Below are positions 25,429 through 34,677 of a stretch of DNA of 64,000 bases, piece by piece; position 1 is the stretch's first letter, and every line of letters begins with the position of its first letter. The stretch covers positions 5,580,001-5,644,000 of the forward strand of contig NZ_CP109150.1 of NCBI RefSeq assembly GCF_035920365.1, given 5' to 3'. A model generated the notes under the pieces. It worked only from the letters and a program-made list of their open reading frames with translations. It did no database searches and was not told the DNA's origin. Source of the DNA: Micromonospora sp. NBC_01740. Its GTDB lineage: Bacteria > Actinomycetota > Actinomycetes > Mycobacteriales > Micromonosporaceae. The position numbers and the translations under genes are program-made.

Positions 25429-26778
25429 TCATCCCACCTCGGCGTTCGCCGCCCGGCGGGCCGTCTCGTCGGCGACCAGCGCGGCCAGCCGGTCCAGCCC
25501 GAGGTCGATCTGCTCCGGGGTCACGGCGCTGACCGACAGCCGCAGCGCGTCGACCGGGGCGCCGTCGTCGTAGAAGTGCGCCATCGGCGTCCAGAGCAGG
25601 CCGTACTCGCGGGCGGAACGGTGCAGCAGCGCGTCGTCGACCCCGAACGGCACGGTGACCACGACGAAGAACCCGCCGGCCGGGACGTTCCACCGCACCG
25701 GCGAGGTGCCCGCCGGGAAGCGCCGGGCCAGGCCGTCCACCAGGTGGCGCAGGTTGCGTCCGTACGCGGCCCGCTCCCGGACGGTGGCCGCCACGAGGCT
25801 GCACCCGTGCTCCAGCAGCGCCCCGCCGACGACCGCCTGGGCGATCGGCGAGGTGTTCACCGTGACCATGCTCTTGATCTTGGCGAGCTGGTCGGCGAGC
25901 AGCCCCACCGTGCCGTCGGCGCCGGCGACGCGCTGGTCGGCGACCACGTAGCCCACACGCGCGCCGGGCAGCACCGTCTTGGCGAACGAGCCCAGGTAGA
26001 CCACCCGCCGCGCGGTGTCCAGCGCCTTCAGCGTCGGCGGCCGACCGGACTGCGTCGGCGGCCGACCCGACTCCGCGGCGGGGAAGAGACCGTACGGGTT
26101 GTCCTCCAGCAGCAGCAGGTCCTCCTCGGCGGCCAGGTCGAGCAGCCGCCGCCGGTCGGCCAGGCCGATGCTGGTCCCGGACGGGTTGGCGAAGTCCGGC
26201 ATCACGTAGCAGGCGCGCGGGCGCAGCCCCGCCGCCCGGGCGAGGCGCACCTGCTCGCGCAGGTCGGCCAGGTCGATCCCGGCGGGGCCGCCCCGCACCG
26301 GCCGCACCGGCAGGTCCAGCAGCCGGGCGGCGCCGGTCAGCCCCACGTACGTCGGGGCGACGGCGAGCAGCACGTCGCGCGGGTCGGCCCGCAGCGCCCG
26401 CAGCACCAGGAACATCGCCTCCTGGCAGCCGACGGTCACCACGATCGCCTCCGGGTCGACCGTCACCTGCTCGTCGACGGCGAGGTTGCGGGCGACGAGG
26501 TGGTGCACGATGCCCTTGGTGCGGCCGTACTGCAACAGCGTCCGGTGCACCTGCGCGGGGCTCTGCCCCAGGTCGTCGGCCAGGTGCCGGCGGAACGTCT
26601 CCAGGTGCCGGTGCAGCGCCGCGACGTCGAAGAACTCCTCGTACGGCCGGCCGGCCGCGAGCGACACCGCGTCGGGGTAGTGCTGGGCCACCTCGTTGAG
26701 GAAGTTCATCGAGTTCAGCGCCGGGTCGTCGACCGCCGGGTGCAGGTCGGCCACGCGCAGGTCCACCGTCTCCGTCAC
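25429..26778 (-). CDS. hpgT: 4-hydroxyphenylglycine aminotransferase-like PLP enzyme
   Basis: A 449-residue class I aminotransferase most like HpgT, which converts 4-hydroxybenzoylformate (or 3,5-dihydroxybenzoylformate) to the phenylglycine amino acid. The HpgT-type N-terminus MNFLNEVAQHYPDAVSLAAGRPYEEFFDV, LLQYGRTKGIVHHL, YVMPDFANPSGTS, and the PLP Lys in VVYLGSFAKTVLPGARVGYV are clear. It is 3 nt downstream of hmo, whose product makes the keto-acid substrate. An in-frame 21-nt duplication (26031-26072) gives two SGRPPT copies in a surface loop. The family name is recalled from glycopeptide clusters; a related aromatic keto acid is the main alternative substrate. Confidence 0.82.
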   Translation of the reverse strand: MTETVDLRVADLHPAVDDPALNSMNFLNEVAQHYPDAVSLAAGRPYEEFFDVAALHRHLETFRRHLADDLGQSPAQVHRTLLQYGRTKGIVHHLVARNLAVDEQVTVDPEAIVVTVGCQEAMFLVLRALRADPRDVLLAVAPTYVGLTGAARLLDLPVRPVRGGPAGIDLADLREQVRLARAAGLRPRACYVMPDFANPSGTSIGLADRRRLLDLAAEEDLLLLEDNPYGLFPAAESGRPPTQSGRPPTLKALDTARRVVYLGSFAKTVLPGARVGYVVADQRVAGADGTVGLLADQLAKIKSMVTVNTSPIAQAVVGGALLEHGCSLVAATVRERAAYGRNLRHLVDGLARRFPAGTSPVRWNVPAGGFFVVVTVPFGVDDALLHRSAREYGLLWTPMAHFYDDGAPVDALRLSVSAVTPEQIDLGLDRLAALVADETARRAANAEVG

Positions 26779-26781
26779 CGG

Positions 26782-27906
26782 TCAGCCCTCCCTGATCACG
26801 CGCAGCTCGCGGGCCGCCTCCGGGTCGGCGCAGCCGGCCAGCGCGAGGGCGTCGCGGAACTCGCCGGCCAGCAGCGCCAGCGCCGTACGCGCCCCGGCCT
26901 CGCCGCCGGCGGCGAGCGCCCACAGCATCGGCCGGCCGACCAGCACCCCCCGCGCGCCGAGGGCGAGGGCGCGCAGCACGTCGACGCCGTCGCGTACGCC
27001 GCTGTCCAGCAGCACCTCGCACCGGTCCGCCACCGCCGCCACCACCTCCGGCAGCACGGTCGCGGTGGCCGGCGCCCCGTCGAGCTGCCGGCCGCCGTGG
27101 TTGGAGACCACCACGGCGTCCGCGCCGGCGGCCACCGCCAGCTCCGCGTCGCGCGGGTCCAGCACGCCCTTCACCACCAGCGGCAGGGCCGTACGGCCGC
27201 GCAGCCACTCCAGGTCGGCCCAGGTCAGCGCGGGCGCGAAGACCTCGCCGGTGTGCGCGGCGATGGCCGAGACCCCCGGGGCGGCGGTGTGCGCGAGGTC
27301 GTCCCGGCCGGCCGGCAGGTTGGCCGCCACGACCTGCGGCGGGATGGCGAACGCGTTGCGCACGTCGCGCCGCCGCGGGCCGAGGATCGGCACGTCCACG
27401 GTGACCGTCAGCGCCGTGCAGCCCGCCGCGTGCGCCCGCTCCAGCAGGTCGGCGACCAGGCCCCGGTCACGCAGCCAGTAGAGCTGGAACCAGACCGTCG
27501 CACCGGTCTCCGCGATCTGCTCGATCGGCACGCTGCTCAGGGTGCTGGCCACGTACGGCACGTCGGCCGCGCGGGCGGCGGCGGCCAGCGCCAGCTCCCC
27601 GTCGGGGTGCACGAGCCGCTGGTACGCCATGGGCGCCACGGCCACCGGCATGGCGTACGACGCGCCGAGCAGCCGCGCCCCGGTGCGGGGGGTGTGCACC
27701 CCGCGCAGCACCCGGGGCAGCACGGCCACCCGGTCCAGCGCGCGGCGGTTCGCGGCGAGCGTCGTCTCGGCGCCGCTGCCGCCGTCGACGTAGTCCCACA
27801 CGTCGGGCGGCAGCACCGCCCGGGCCGGCCCCGCGAAGTCGGCCAGGCTGGCCGGCGACGGCTGCGCCACCGGCAGGTCCGACTTCGGCAGTACGCCCTC
27901 CACCAT
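26782..27906 (-). CDS. hmo: FMN-dependent (S)-4-hydroxymandelate oxidase-like enzyme
   Basis: A 374-residue FMN alpha-hydroxyacid dehydrogenase. The active-site block VVSNHGGRQLDGAPAT carries the catalytic His and substrate-binding Arg; PMAYQRLVHPDGE and TVTVDVPILGPRRRDVRNAF are further FMN-family motifs, and GVRDGVDVLRALALGARGVLVGRPML binds the FMN phosphate. In hydroxyphenylglycine pathways this enzyme oxidises 4-hydroxymandelate to 4-hydroxybenzoylformate. Its immediate coupling to an HpgT-like aminotransferase makes that role much more likely than lactate or glycolate oxidation. Its ATG overlaps the stop of the upstream esterase gene. Confidence 0.82.
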   Translation of the reverse strand: MVEGVLPKSDLPVAQPSPASLADFAGPARAVLPPDVWDYVDGGSGAETTLAANRRALDRVAVLPRVLRGVHTPRTGARLLGASYAMPVAVAPMAYQRLVHPDGELALAAAARAADVPYVASTLSSVPIEQIAETGATVWFQLYWLRDRGLVADLLERAHAAGCTALTVTVDVPILGPRRRDVRNAFAIPPQVVAANLPAGRDDLAHTAAPGVSAIAAHTGEVFAPALTWADLEWLRGRTALPLVVKGVLDPRDAELAVAAGADAVVVSNHGGRQLDGAPATATVLPEVVAAVADRCEVLLDSGVRDGVDVLRALALGARGVLVGRPMLWALAAGGEAGARTALALLAGEFRDALALAGCADPEAARELRVIREG

Positions 27907-28904
27907 CACCGCTCTCCCTTCCCACCGGCGCCGCCCCCACTGACGGTCGCCGCGCTGCCGGCCGTTCCACCGCCCGGCTTGCCGAGCCGGCCGCGCAGGA
28001 ACGCGGCGGCCTGGTCCTGGGCGCGGCTGCCGTCGTCGAACGCTCCGGGCATCGCGAAGAAGCCGTGGATCATGCCGGCGTACCGGGTGAGGGTGGTGGG
28101 CACGCCGGCCTCGCGCAGCCGGTGCGCGTACCGCTCCCCCTCGGCGCGCAGCGGGTCGTGCTCGGCGGTGATCACCAGCGCCGGCGGCAGACCGGTCAGG
28201 TCCGCGGCGAGCAGGGGCGACGCCAGCGGGTGCCGCGCGTCGGCCGGGTCGGTGAGGTAGTGGCCCCGGTACCAGGCGACCGAGCGGCGGTTGAACAGCA
28301 GCGGGTCCTCGCCGTCGCCGTCGGGTACGGCGCTCTGGTCGGTGTTCGGGTACACCAGCAGTTGCGCGGCGAGGCGGGGCCCGCCGCGCTCCCGGGCCAG
28401 CAGGGTGACGGCGGCGGCGAGGTTGCCGCCGGCGCTGTCCCCGCCGACCGCCACGCGCTCCGGGTCGACGCCGAACTCCTCCGGGTGCGTGGCGAGCCAC
28501 GCGGTGGCCGCGTGGCAGTCGTGCACGGCGGCGGGGAAGGGATGCTCCGGGGCCAGCCGGTAGCCGACGGTGACCACCTGGCAGGGCACCGCGTTGGCGA
28601 GGCGCCGACAGATGCCGTCGGCGGTGTCGACGCTGCCCAGCGTCCAGCCGCCGCCGAAGAAGTAGACCAGGGTGGGCAGCGGCCCCTCCCCCGCCGGCCG
28701 GTGGATGCGCACCGGCAGGTCGCCGGCCGGGCCGGGCACGTGCGTGTCGCGTACCTCGTGCACCGGCTCGACCGCGCCGCCGCCCGCGCGGATCGCGGCG
28801 AGGTCGGCGGCGCGGGCCTCGGCCAGGGTCTGGGTGTACAGCGGCGGGGTGCCGGCCGCCGCGCGGGCGGCCCGGTACGCCGCCACCTGCGGATGGACGC
28901 TCAC
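27906..28904 (-). CDS. HSL-type alpha/beta hydrolase (esterase)
   Basis: A 332-residue hormone-sensitive-lipase-family esterase. The catalytic Ser is in GGDSAGGNLAAAV, Asp in VITAEHDPLRAEG, His in YAGMIHGFFAM. The oxyanion motif, normally HGGG, reads FFGGGW, so the His is replaced by Phe. No signal peptide. It is the first gene of a coupled set with hmo and hpgT (TGATG overlap at 27906), so it may act on an ester or thioester intermediate of the phenylglycine route; that is inference. The Gly-rich C-terminal tail is probably disordered. Confidence 0.85.
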   Translation of the reverse strand: MSVHPQVAAYRAARAAAGTPPLYTQTLAEARAADLAAIRAGGGAVEPVHEVRDTHVPGPAGDLPVRIHRPAGEGPLPTLVYFFGGGWTLGSVDTADGICRRLANAVPCQVVTVGYRLAPEHPFPAAVHDCHAATAWLATHPEEFGVDPERVAVGGDSAGGNLAAAVTLLARERGGPRLAAQLLVYPNTDQSAVPDGDGEDPLLFNRRSVAWYRGHYLTDPADARHPLASPLLAADLTGLPPALVITAEHDPLRAEGERYAHRLREAGVPTTLTRYAGMIHGFFAMPGAFDDGSRAQDQAAAFLRGRLGKPGGGTAGSAATVSGGGAGGKGER

Positions 28905-28965
28905 GCGGGCCCTCCTCGGGTAAGGCGGCGCGGGCGGCGGGGGTCGCCCGCCGCCCGCGCCGGTG

Positions 28966-30267
28966 TCACAGGCCGAGCAGTCGCAGCGGTACGGCGTTCG
29001 CCAGCGCCTGGTTGCCGGCGTCGTTCGGGTGGATGTGGTCGCCCGAGTCGTACGCGGGCAGCAGCCGGCCCGGCTGCGCCGGATCGCGCAGCACCCGGTC
29101 GAAGTCGAGCAGCCCGTCGAACTCGCTGCTGCCGCGCAGCCACGCGTTCACCGCCTGCCGGGTGGCCTCCTTCTCCGGCGTCCACACCCCCGGGTTGCCG
29201 TGCCCCTCGTACGGGGTGAGCGTGGCGACGAGGCTGCGTAGGCCGCGCGCCTTCACCTGCTGGTTGACCTGCCGCAGCGAGGCGATGATCTGCTCGGCGG
29301 AGTCGCCCGACATCCAGACGTCGTTGATGCCCAGGTGGGTGATCACGGTCCGGGCGTCGGTCTGTGCGAAGACGTCCTCGTCGAGCCGGGCCAGGGCGTT
29401 GGGGCCGAGTTCGTGGTAGCCGGGGAAGCCGCCCGCCCCGGGCTCGGGGCCCTCGTGGTTGAGCCGGTTGCCGGCGAGGCTGAGGTTGAGCACCCCCGGG
29501 GTGCGTACGTCCGGGCGGGCGTCGATGAGCCGGTCGGCGAGCAGGTCGGGCCAGCGCTTGTTGGCGTTGACGGTGCTGCCGTTGCCGTCGGCGATGGAGT
29601 CGCCGAAGACCACCACCGAGCCGGGGCTGTGCCGGCGCTGCACGTCGATGCCCGACAGGAAGAACCAGCAGCAGTTCGGTCGGATCGTGAACCCGGCCCC
29701 GCCGGCGGCGGAGGTCAGATCGCTGGCGCCGATGAAGTTGGTCTGCCGGGACTGGCCGTGGAAGGTCACCGGCCCGGTGGGGGTCGGGAAGTGCACCGTC
29801 AGCACGAGGTCCTGCTGGTCGCCGACGGGCAGCGCGACGGGGTCGCTGACCAGCTCGGCGCCCCGGTTCATGGTGGCCGAGGTGGCGCCGCCGAAGGTCA
29901 GCGTCCGCAAGGTCGAGGGATCTATGTCGGACAGGTCGTCGGGGGTCGCGGTGTTCGGCTTCGCGACGGTGGCGCGGCCGACCCGGACGGCCTGCTCGCC
30001 GTAGGAGTTGCTGAGCCGGACCCGGAACCGCTCTCCGCCGACGGTGGCGTGCACGACCATCCGTACGCTCTGGTCGTTGAGGCCCGTGTTGGTCAGGCCG
30101 GTCGCGTTTCCCCTGGTGACCGCAGCGGCCCAGCTGCCCGCCCAGACCGTGCGCCGGTGGGACGCCCCGGTGTCCGCCGGACCGGCGCTGGCCACCATCG
30201 CCGGGGCGCCGGCGACGAGCAGGGTGGCCGCGGCCGTGATGACATGCCATCTCTTCGGAGTCGACAT
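28966..30267 (-). CDS. Secreted SGNH/GDSL hydrolase
   Basis: A 433-residue secreted esterase. A Sec signal (HVITAATLLVAGAPAMVASA-type; RWHVITAAATLL then AMVASAGPA) precedes an N-terminal beta-rich domain, then the SGNH core: block I VVVFGDSIADGNGS, block III with Asn in VITHLGINDVWMSG, block V DHIHPNDAGNQAL with catalytic Asp/His. Substrates are typically acyl or acetyl esters of polysaccharides or lipids. It has its own promoter: TTGACG (30356-30361) and TAGGTT (30332-30337) with 18-nt spacing. It is divergent from the adenylating-enzyme gene and upstream of the esterase-hmo-hpgT set, 61 nt away. Confidence 0.9.
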   Translation of the reverse strand: MSTPKRWHVITAAATLLVAGAPAMVASAGPADTGASHRRTVWAGSWAAAVTRGNATGLTNTGLNDQSVRMVVHATVGGERFRVRLSNSYGEQAVRVGRATVAKPNTATPDDLSDIDPSTLRTLTFGGATSATMNRGAELVSDPVALPVGDQQDLVLTVHFPTPTGPVTFHGQSRQTNFIGASDLTSAAGGAGFTIRPNCCWFFLSGIDVQRRHSPGSVVVFGDSIADGNGSTVNANKRWPDLLADRLIDARPDVRTPGVLNLSLAGNRLNHEGPEPGAGGFPGYHELGPNALARLDEDVFAQTDARTVITHLGINDVWMSGDSAEQIIASLRQVNQQVKARGLRSLVATLTPYEGHGNPGVWTPEKEATRQAVNAWLRGSSEFDGLLDFDRVLRDPAQPGRLLPAYDSGDHIHPNDAGNQALANAVPLRLLGL

Positions 30268-30331
30268 TGAACCTCCATCGTTGGCAGCCCAGGGCCGTCC
30301 GCTGACGGCACCGCCTGGACGATGGTCCAGA

Positions 30332-30361
30332 AACCTAGCCGTCCCGTTTCACGACCGTCAA
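30332..30361 (-). promoter_or_regulatory. Promoter of SGNH hydrolase gene
   Basis: -35 TTGACG (complement of 30356-30361), 18-nt spacer, -10 TAGGTT (complement of 30332-30337), pointing to the SGNH gene with a 65-nt leader. Confidence 0.6.
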
Positions 30362-30367
30362 TCAACC

Positions 30368-30382
30368 TGATCGACGCGATCA
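30368..30382. promoter_or_regulatory. Inverted repeat in divergent intergenic region
   Basis: TGATCG (30368-30373) and CGATCA (30377-30382) form a perfect 6-bp repeat with a 3-nt spacer, just upstream of the SGNH -35 box. Likely operator; the regulator is unknown. Confidence 0.45.
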
Positions 30383-30539
30383 AATGTCCTCCGGTCCGCC
30401 CGGAGCGCCGTTCAGGCTCTGTCCGGTGACAGTCGGTGGTACCTACGCTCACGGACGGCGGCGGTGCGCCCGCCCGGCCGCCGCGCCGTGCCGGGCCGCC
30501 CGGCACACGGCCACACTTCTGCGGCGAGGGGGCTGTCGG

Positions 30540-32135
30540 ATGACCGACCGAGCGGAACGACGGGCCGGCTACGTGCACCGGGCGCTGGAGCTCTTCGCGG
30601 GCTTCGGCGACCGGGAGGCGCTGATCGGAAACGGACACCGGCTCAGCTACGCCGAGGTCGCCGCGCAGGTGCGTGGGCTGGCCGCGACGCTGCTCGGGCA
30701 CGGCGTACGGCCGGGGCAGGCGGTGCTGCTCGCGCTCGGCAACCCCGTGGAGGGGCCGCTGGTGCAGCTCGCCCTGCACCTGCTGGGCTGCCGGACGATG
30801 TGGGTCGCCCCGGTGACGTCCCGCCGGGAGGTCGACGAGTTCGTCCGGCTGGCCCGTCCCGACGCGTTCGTCTTCGACGCCCGGGACCCGGCCGGGCAGG
30901 GCCCGGAGCTGGCCGCCGGGCTGTCCGGCGTACCCGTGCTCTGCCTCGGCCCGGGCGGCGCGGGCCCGGACCTCCTCGCCGCGGCGGAGCGCGCCGGGGC
31001 GGTCGAGCTGCCGGCCGACGTGCCGGCGCCGGAGTCGTTCCTGCAGACCAGCGGCACCACCGGCACGCCGAAGCTGGTGCACCACCGGGAGAGCTTCTAC
31101 GCGCAGATCCTCGCCCTGGCCGCCGACTTCCGCGCCGCCGGGCACCGGCCGCTGCGACACCTGTCGCACTCGCCGATGTGGCTCGCCAGCGGCCAGATCA
31201 CCACGCTGTTCAACCTCTTCACCGGCGGGGTGCTGTTCCCGCGCGACGGCTGGGACCCGGCGCGGTTCATCGGGACCGTCGACCGGGAGCGGATCAACTC
31301 GACCTTCGTCACGCCGCCGATGCTCTACGAGGTGCTCGACCACCCGGCCCTCGACGGCGCGGACTTCTCCGCCATGTCCATGTTCAACGTGGGCGCCGGG
31401 CCCGCCGCGCCCGCCCGGCTGCGCCAGGCGATCGCGCGCTTCGGCCCGGTGCTGCGGATCGTGTACGGCCTCAGCGAGGCCGTCGTCGTCACCGCCCTGC
31501 CGGGGCTGACCGACGACCCGGCGCGCCCGCAGCGGCTGCGCTCCTGCGGGCGCCCCTACGGCGACGTGCGCGTCGATATCCGCGCCGAGGACGGCACGGT
31601 GCTGCCGCCCGGTGAGAACGGCGAGGTGTGGGTGCACACCGGCCTGCGCTTCGCCGGCTACCACGGCCAGCCCGAACTGACCGCCGAGACGCTTGTCGAC
31701 GGCTGGGTCCGCACCCGCGACGTCGGGCACCTCGACGCCGACGGCTACCTCTACCTCGTCGACCGGTTGCAGGACCGGATCCTCACCCGGCGGCGCAGCT
31801 GGCCGATCCACTGCCGCCCGATCGAGGACGTCCTGGCGGGACACCCGCAGGTGCGGGCGGCGGCGGTGATCGGCGTACCGGACGAGGCGGCCGGCGAACT
31901 GCCGTATGCCTACGTGGTGCCGGCGCCCGGCGCGACGGTGACCGCCGGGGAGCTGATCGACCTGGTGACCGCCGAACTCAGCGACACCTGGGCGCCGGGC
32001 GGGGTGGAGTTCGTCGACCGGCTGCCGCTCAACCGCTCGGCCAAGGTGGACAAGCGCGCGCTGCGGACCCGGTACGCCGCGGGCCACCCGTCGTCGGTCG
32101 AGCACCCGGAGGCGTCGATCGGCAGCCTGGCGTGA
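30540..32135 (+). CDS. Adenylate-forming acyl/aryl ligase (ANL superfamily)
   Basis: A 531-residue stand-alone AMP-ligase that activates a carboxylate as its adenylate, probably for transfer to CoA or a carrier protein. The P-loop is LQTSGTTGTPKLVHHR, A5 is RIVYGLSEAVVV, the hinge is GWVRTRDVGHLDADGYLYLVDR, and the catalytic C-terminal Lys is in PLNRSAKVDKRAL. ATG 30540 has GAGGGGG 8 nt upstream; the open region upstream of it is non-coding. Its stop overlaps the MFS start (GTGA), so activation and export are coupled. Next to hmo/hpgT, an aryl acid or phenylglycine substrate is plausible, but the specificity residues cannot be decoded here. Confidence 0.85.
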   Translation: MTDRAERRAGYVHRALELFAGFGDREALIGNGHRLSYAEVAAQVRGLAATLLGHGVRPGQAVLLALGNPVEGPLVQLALHLLGCRTMWVAPVTSRREVDEFVRLARPDAFVFDARDPAGQGPELAAGLSGVPVLCLGPGGAGPDLLAAAERAGAVELPADVPAPESFLQTSGTTGTPKLVHHRESFYAQILALAADFRAAGHRPLRHLSHSPMWLASGQITTLFNLFTGGVLFPRDGWDPARFIGTVDRERINSTFVTPPMLYEVLDHPALDGADFSAMSMFNVGAGPAAPARLRQAIARFGPVLRIVYGLSEAVVVTALPGLTDDPARPQRLRSCGRPYGDVRVDIRAEDGTVLPPGENGEVWVHTGLRFAGYHGQPELTAETLVDGWVRTRDVGHLDADGYLYLVDRLQDRILTRRRSWPIHCRPIEDVLAGHPQVRAAAVIGVPDEAAGELPYAYVVPAPGATVTAGELIDLVTAELSDTWAPGGVEFVDRLPLNRSAKVDKRALRTRYAAGHPSSVEHPEASIGSLA

Positions 32136-33367
32136 CCCCCCGGCGGGAACTGACCGTCCTGGTCGCCGCCGACCTGATCTCCAACCTGGGCAGCCGGATA
32201 TCGGTGGTGGCCCTGCCCTGGCTGGTGCTGGAGACCACCGGCAGCCCGGCGAAGATGGGCGCGGTGGCCGCCGCCGAGACGCTGCCCTACCTGCTCTCCA
32301 GCGCCCTCGGCACGCCCTGGGCGGACCGGATCGGCCTGCGCCGGACCGCCATCCTGGCCGACGCCGGCAGCGCGGGGCTGATGGTGGCGGTGGCCCTCAC
32401 CCCGCGGCTCGGCTTCGGCGCGCTGCTCGCGCTGGTCGCCCTGGTGGGCGCGCTGCGCGGCGTCGGCGACCGGGTCAAGCAGGCGATGTTCCGCCCGGTC
32501 GCCGAGGCCGCCGGGGTGCGGCTGATCCGGCTGACCTCCGTCTACGACGGGCTGGGCCGGCTGGTCACCCTGCTCGGCGCGGGGCTTGGCGGCCTGCTCG
32601 TCTGGTGGTTCGGGGTGACGCAGGCGCTGCTCATCGACGCCGCCAGCTTCGCCGCCTGCGCCCTGCTGGTCGGCCTGCTGGTCCGGCCGCCGGCCGCTGC
32701 GACGGGACCGGCGGCGCCGGAGGGCTACCTGCGCGCGCTCGCGGGCGGGTTCCGCCACCTGGGCCGCGACCGGATGCTGCTGACCATGCTGCTGGTGATC
32801 TCGGCGCTGAACATGGCGGTCAACGCGAGCATCGCGGTCTACATCCCGCTCTGGGTGGCCGACGTGCTGCGCGGCCCCGCCGGGCTGGGCCTGCTGCTCG
32901 GGGCGTTCTCGGCCGGCGCGCTGCTGGGCAACCTGCTGTTCACGGCGTACGCTCCCCGGCTGCCCCGGTACCTGACCTTCGTGGTCGGCGCGGCGCTCGG
33001 CGGCGCCCCGCGCCTGCTGGTCCTGGCGCTGAGCGAGGAGCTGGCGGTGGTGCTGGCGGTGACGTTCGCCTCCGGCATCGGCATCGCGGCGGTGAACCCG
33101 CTGCTCGGGGTGGCGATCTACGAGCGGGTGCCGGCCGCCTTGCAGACCCGGGTGATCGGGCTGGCCGGGTCGCTGGCGTTCGCGGGCCTGCCGCTGGGCG
33201 CGCTGCTGGGCGGCTGGTCGGCCACCGCGCTCGGCCTCGCCCCCGCCCTGCTGGTCATGGCGGCGTTCTCCCTCGTGGTCACCCTGCTGCCGCTGGTGCC
33301 CGGCCTGCGGCCACGGTCGACGGCGGCGCCGGCCGAGCGGGCGCCGGGTGTCGTGGGCCGGGCGTAG
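32132..33367 (+). CDS. MFS transporter (probable exporter)
   Basis: A 411-residue major-facilitator protein with about 12 hydrophobic helices, starting LTVLVAADLISNLGSRISVVALPWLVLETTG and with the inter-helix loop LGTPWADRIGLRRTAI, the MFS motif A position. It resembles the MFS_3/EntS-like drug and siderophore export group. It is translated from a GTG overlapping the AMP-ligase stop by 4 nt, so it probably exports the product of the ligase. It is convergent with a second MFS gene. Confidence 0.85.
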   Translation: MTPRRELTVLVAADLISNLGSRISVVALPWLVLETTGSPAKMGAVAAAETLPYLLSSALGTPWADRIGLRRTAILADAGSAGLMVAVALTPRLGFGALLALVALVGALRGVGDRVKQAMFRPVAEAAGVRLIRLTSVYDGLGRLVTLLGAGLGGLLVWWFGVTQALLIDAASFAACALLVGLLVRPPAAATGPAAPEGYLRALAGGFRHLGRDRMLLTMLLVISALNMAVNASIAVYIPLWVADVLRGPAGLGLLLGAFSAGALLGNLLFTAYAPRLPRYLTFVVGAALGGAPRLLVLALSEELAVVLAVTFASGIGIAAVNPLLGVAIYERVPAALQTRVIGLAGSLAFAGLPLGALLGGWSATALGLAPALLVMAAFSLVVTLLPLVPGLRPRSTAAPAERAPGVVGRA

Positions 33368-33440
33368 GGTCGGGCCACGGCCACCTGGGAGGACGTACGC
33401 CGGAACGCGTGGGTCTGCCGGAGACGGGCGAGCACCCGGC

Positions 33441-34664
33441 CTACCAGGGGGCGCCGGCGTGGAGGCGGTCACTCCGCCGGGGAGGCACCGCCGAGGCCCG
33501 CTCGGCCTGTCGCCACGTCCGGTGCCGGTGGCCCGCGCCGGCTACGCAAGCCAGGCAGATCGCGGCGGCTGCGACGAGCGTGAGGCGTTCGCCGAAGTGG
33601 ACGATGGCGGAGCCGAGCGGGATCGCCAGCGCGACGGGGCCGAACATCGCGGTGTTGGCAGTGCCGGACACCCGGCCGAGCATCGCTGTCGGCGTGTGCG
33701 TCTGCACCGCGGTCACCGCGGCGACGAGGGCCCAGGGCAGGCCGATGCCGGCGACGACGGAGGCGGTAACCGTGCCGGGCCACCAGGGCAGGCAGCGCAC
33801 CAGGCAACTCACGGCGAAGAGCGTCGTGCCGGCCACGCCCACGGTGACCGGGCTCGACCGCGCGAGGAGCCGGCCGACGACGAGGCCGCCGACGACGGAC
33901 CCGGCCCCCTGCGCGCTGAGCAGCACGCCGAGGAACGTCGTCGGTAGGCCCAACCCGGTGGTGACGATCGCGTAGTTGGCAGCGGTGGTGAAGCCGGACA
34001 TGGCGATCGACACGGCGGCGAGCACGACGGTGACACGCAGCGCCCGATGCGCGAAGAGGACGGCGAGTCCCGCGCGTACGCCGCGAGGCCGGTCGGCCGG
34101 CCGGACGGGTGGCAGCCGCTTCAGCCGTACGGCCGCGTACAGGACGGCGACCAGGACCGGCGCCGCCGCGCTGAGCAGGACGACGGCGTGGCCCCCGCGC
34201 CACGCGTAGAGGCCCGCGCCGACCAGGGGCGCCACGAGCTTCATGCCCTCCTGGGCGCTCGAACGCCAGCCGTTGACGTTTCCGAGTTCCGTGGGCGACA
34301 GCGCGGAGGGCAGCAGCGCCGACTCGCCCGCGTCGATCAGCACATAGCTGAGGCCGTAGGCGCAGGACACCAGGAAGATGAGCCACGTCTGGTCCGGCCC
34401 TCGTACCGCGAGGAGACTGAGCAGTACGGCGGACAACGCGAGGTTGACGGCCATGACCAGCGGTCGCCTCGGCGCCCGGTCGAGCAGAGCTCCCAGCCAG
34501 GGGCCGCCGAGGACCGGGGCGTACACGCAGAGGCCGGCGAGGGCCGCGAGACTGACGGAGCCTGTGAGGTCCAGGATCCAGATCCCGGCGACCAGTGACA
34601 TGGCGCTGCTGCCGAAGCCCGACAGCAGCGAGATCGCGATGAACAGCGTGGCGTTGCGGCGCAC
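33441..34664 (-). CDS. MFS transporter (drug/product exporter)
   Basis: A 407-residue MFS protein with about 12 helices (MRRNATLFIAISLLSGFGSS; GLCVYAPVLGGPWLGALLDRAPRRPLVMAV, motif A; SAQGAGSVVGGLVVGRLLARS). It belongs to the same MFS_3 type as its convergent neighbour but is clearly distinct in sequence. The GTG at 34664 has little ribosome-binding sequence. Upstream lie TTGAG/CTCAA repeats and a GTCAA-N7-TTGAC operator shared with the adjacent HTH gene, so it is likely controlled by that regulator. Its C-terminal tail is basic and disordered. Transport substrate unknown. Confidence 0.85.
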   Translation of the reverse strand: MRRNATLFIAISLLSGFGSSAMSLVAGIWILDLTGSVSLAALAGLCVYAPVLGGPWLGALLDRAPRRPLVMAVNLALSAVLLSLLAVRGPDQTWLIFLVSCAYGLSYVLIDAGESALLPSALSPTELGNVNGWRSSAQEGMKLVAPLVGAGLYAWRGGHAVVLLSAAAPVLVAVLYAAVRLKRLPPVRPADRPRGVRAGLAVLFAHRALRVTVVLAAVSIAMSGFTTAANYAIVTTGLGLPTTFLGVLLSAQGAGSVVGGLVVGRLLARSSPVTVGVAGTTLFAVSCLVRCLPWWPGTVTASVVAGIGLPWALVAAVTAVQTHTPTAMLGRVSGTANTAMFGPVALAIPLGSAIVHFGERLTLVAAAAICLACVAGAGHRHRTWRQAERASAVPPRRSDRLHAGAPW

Positions 34665-34677
34665 GGGTCCTCCAAGG

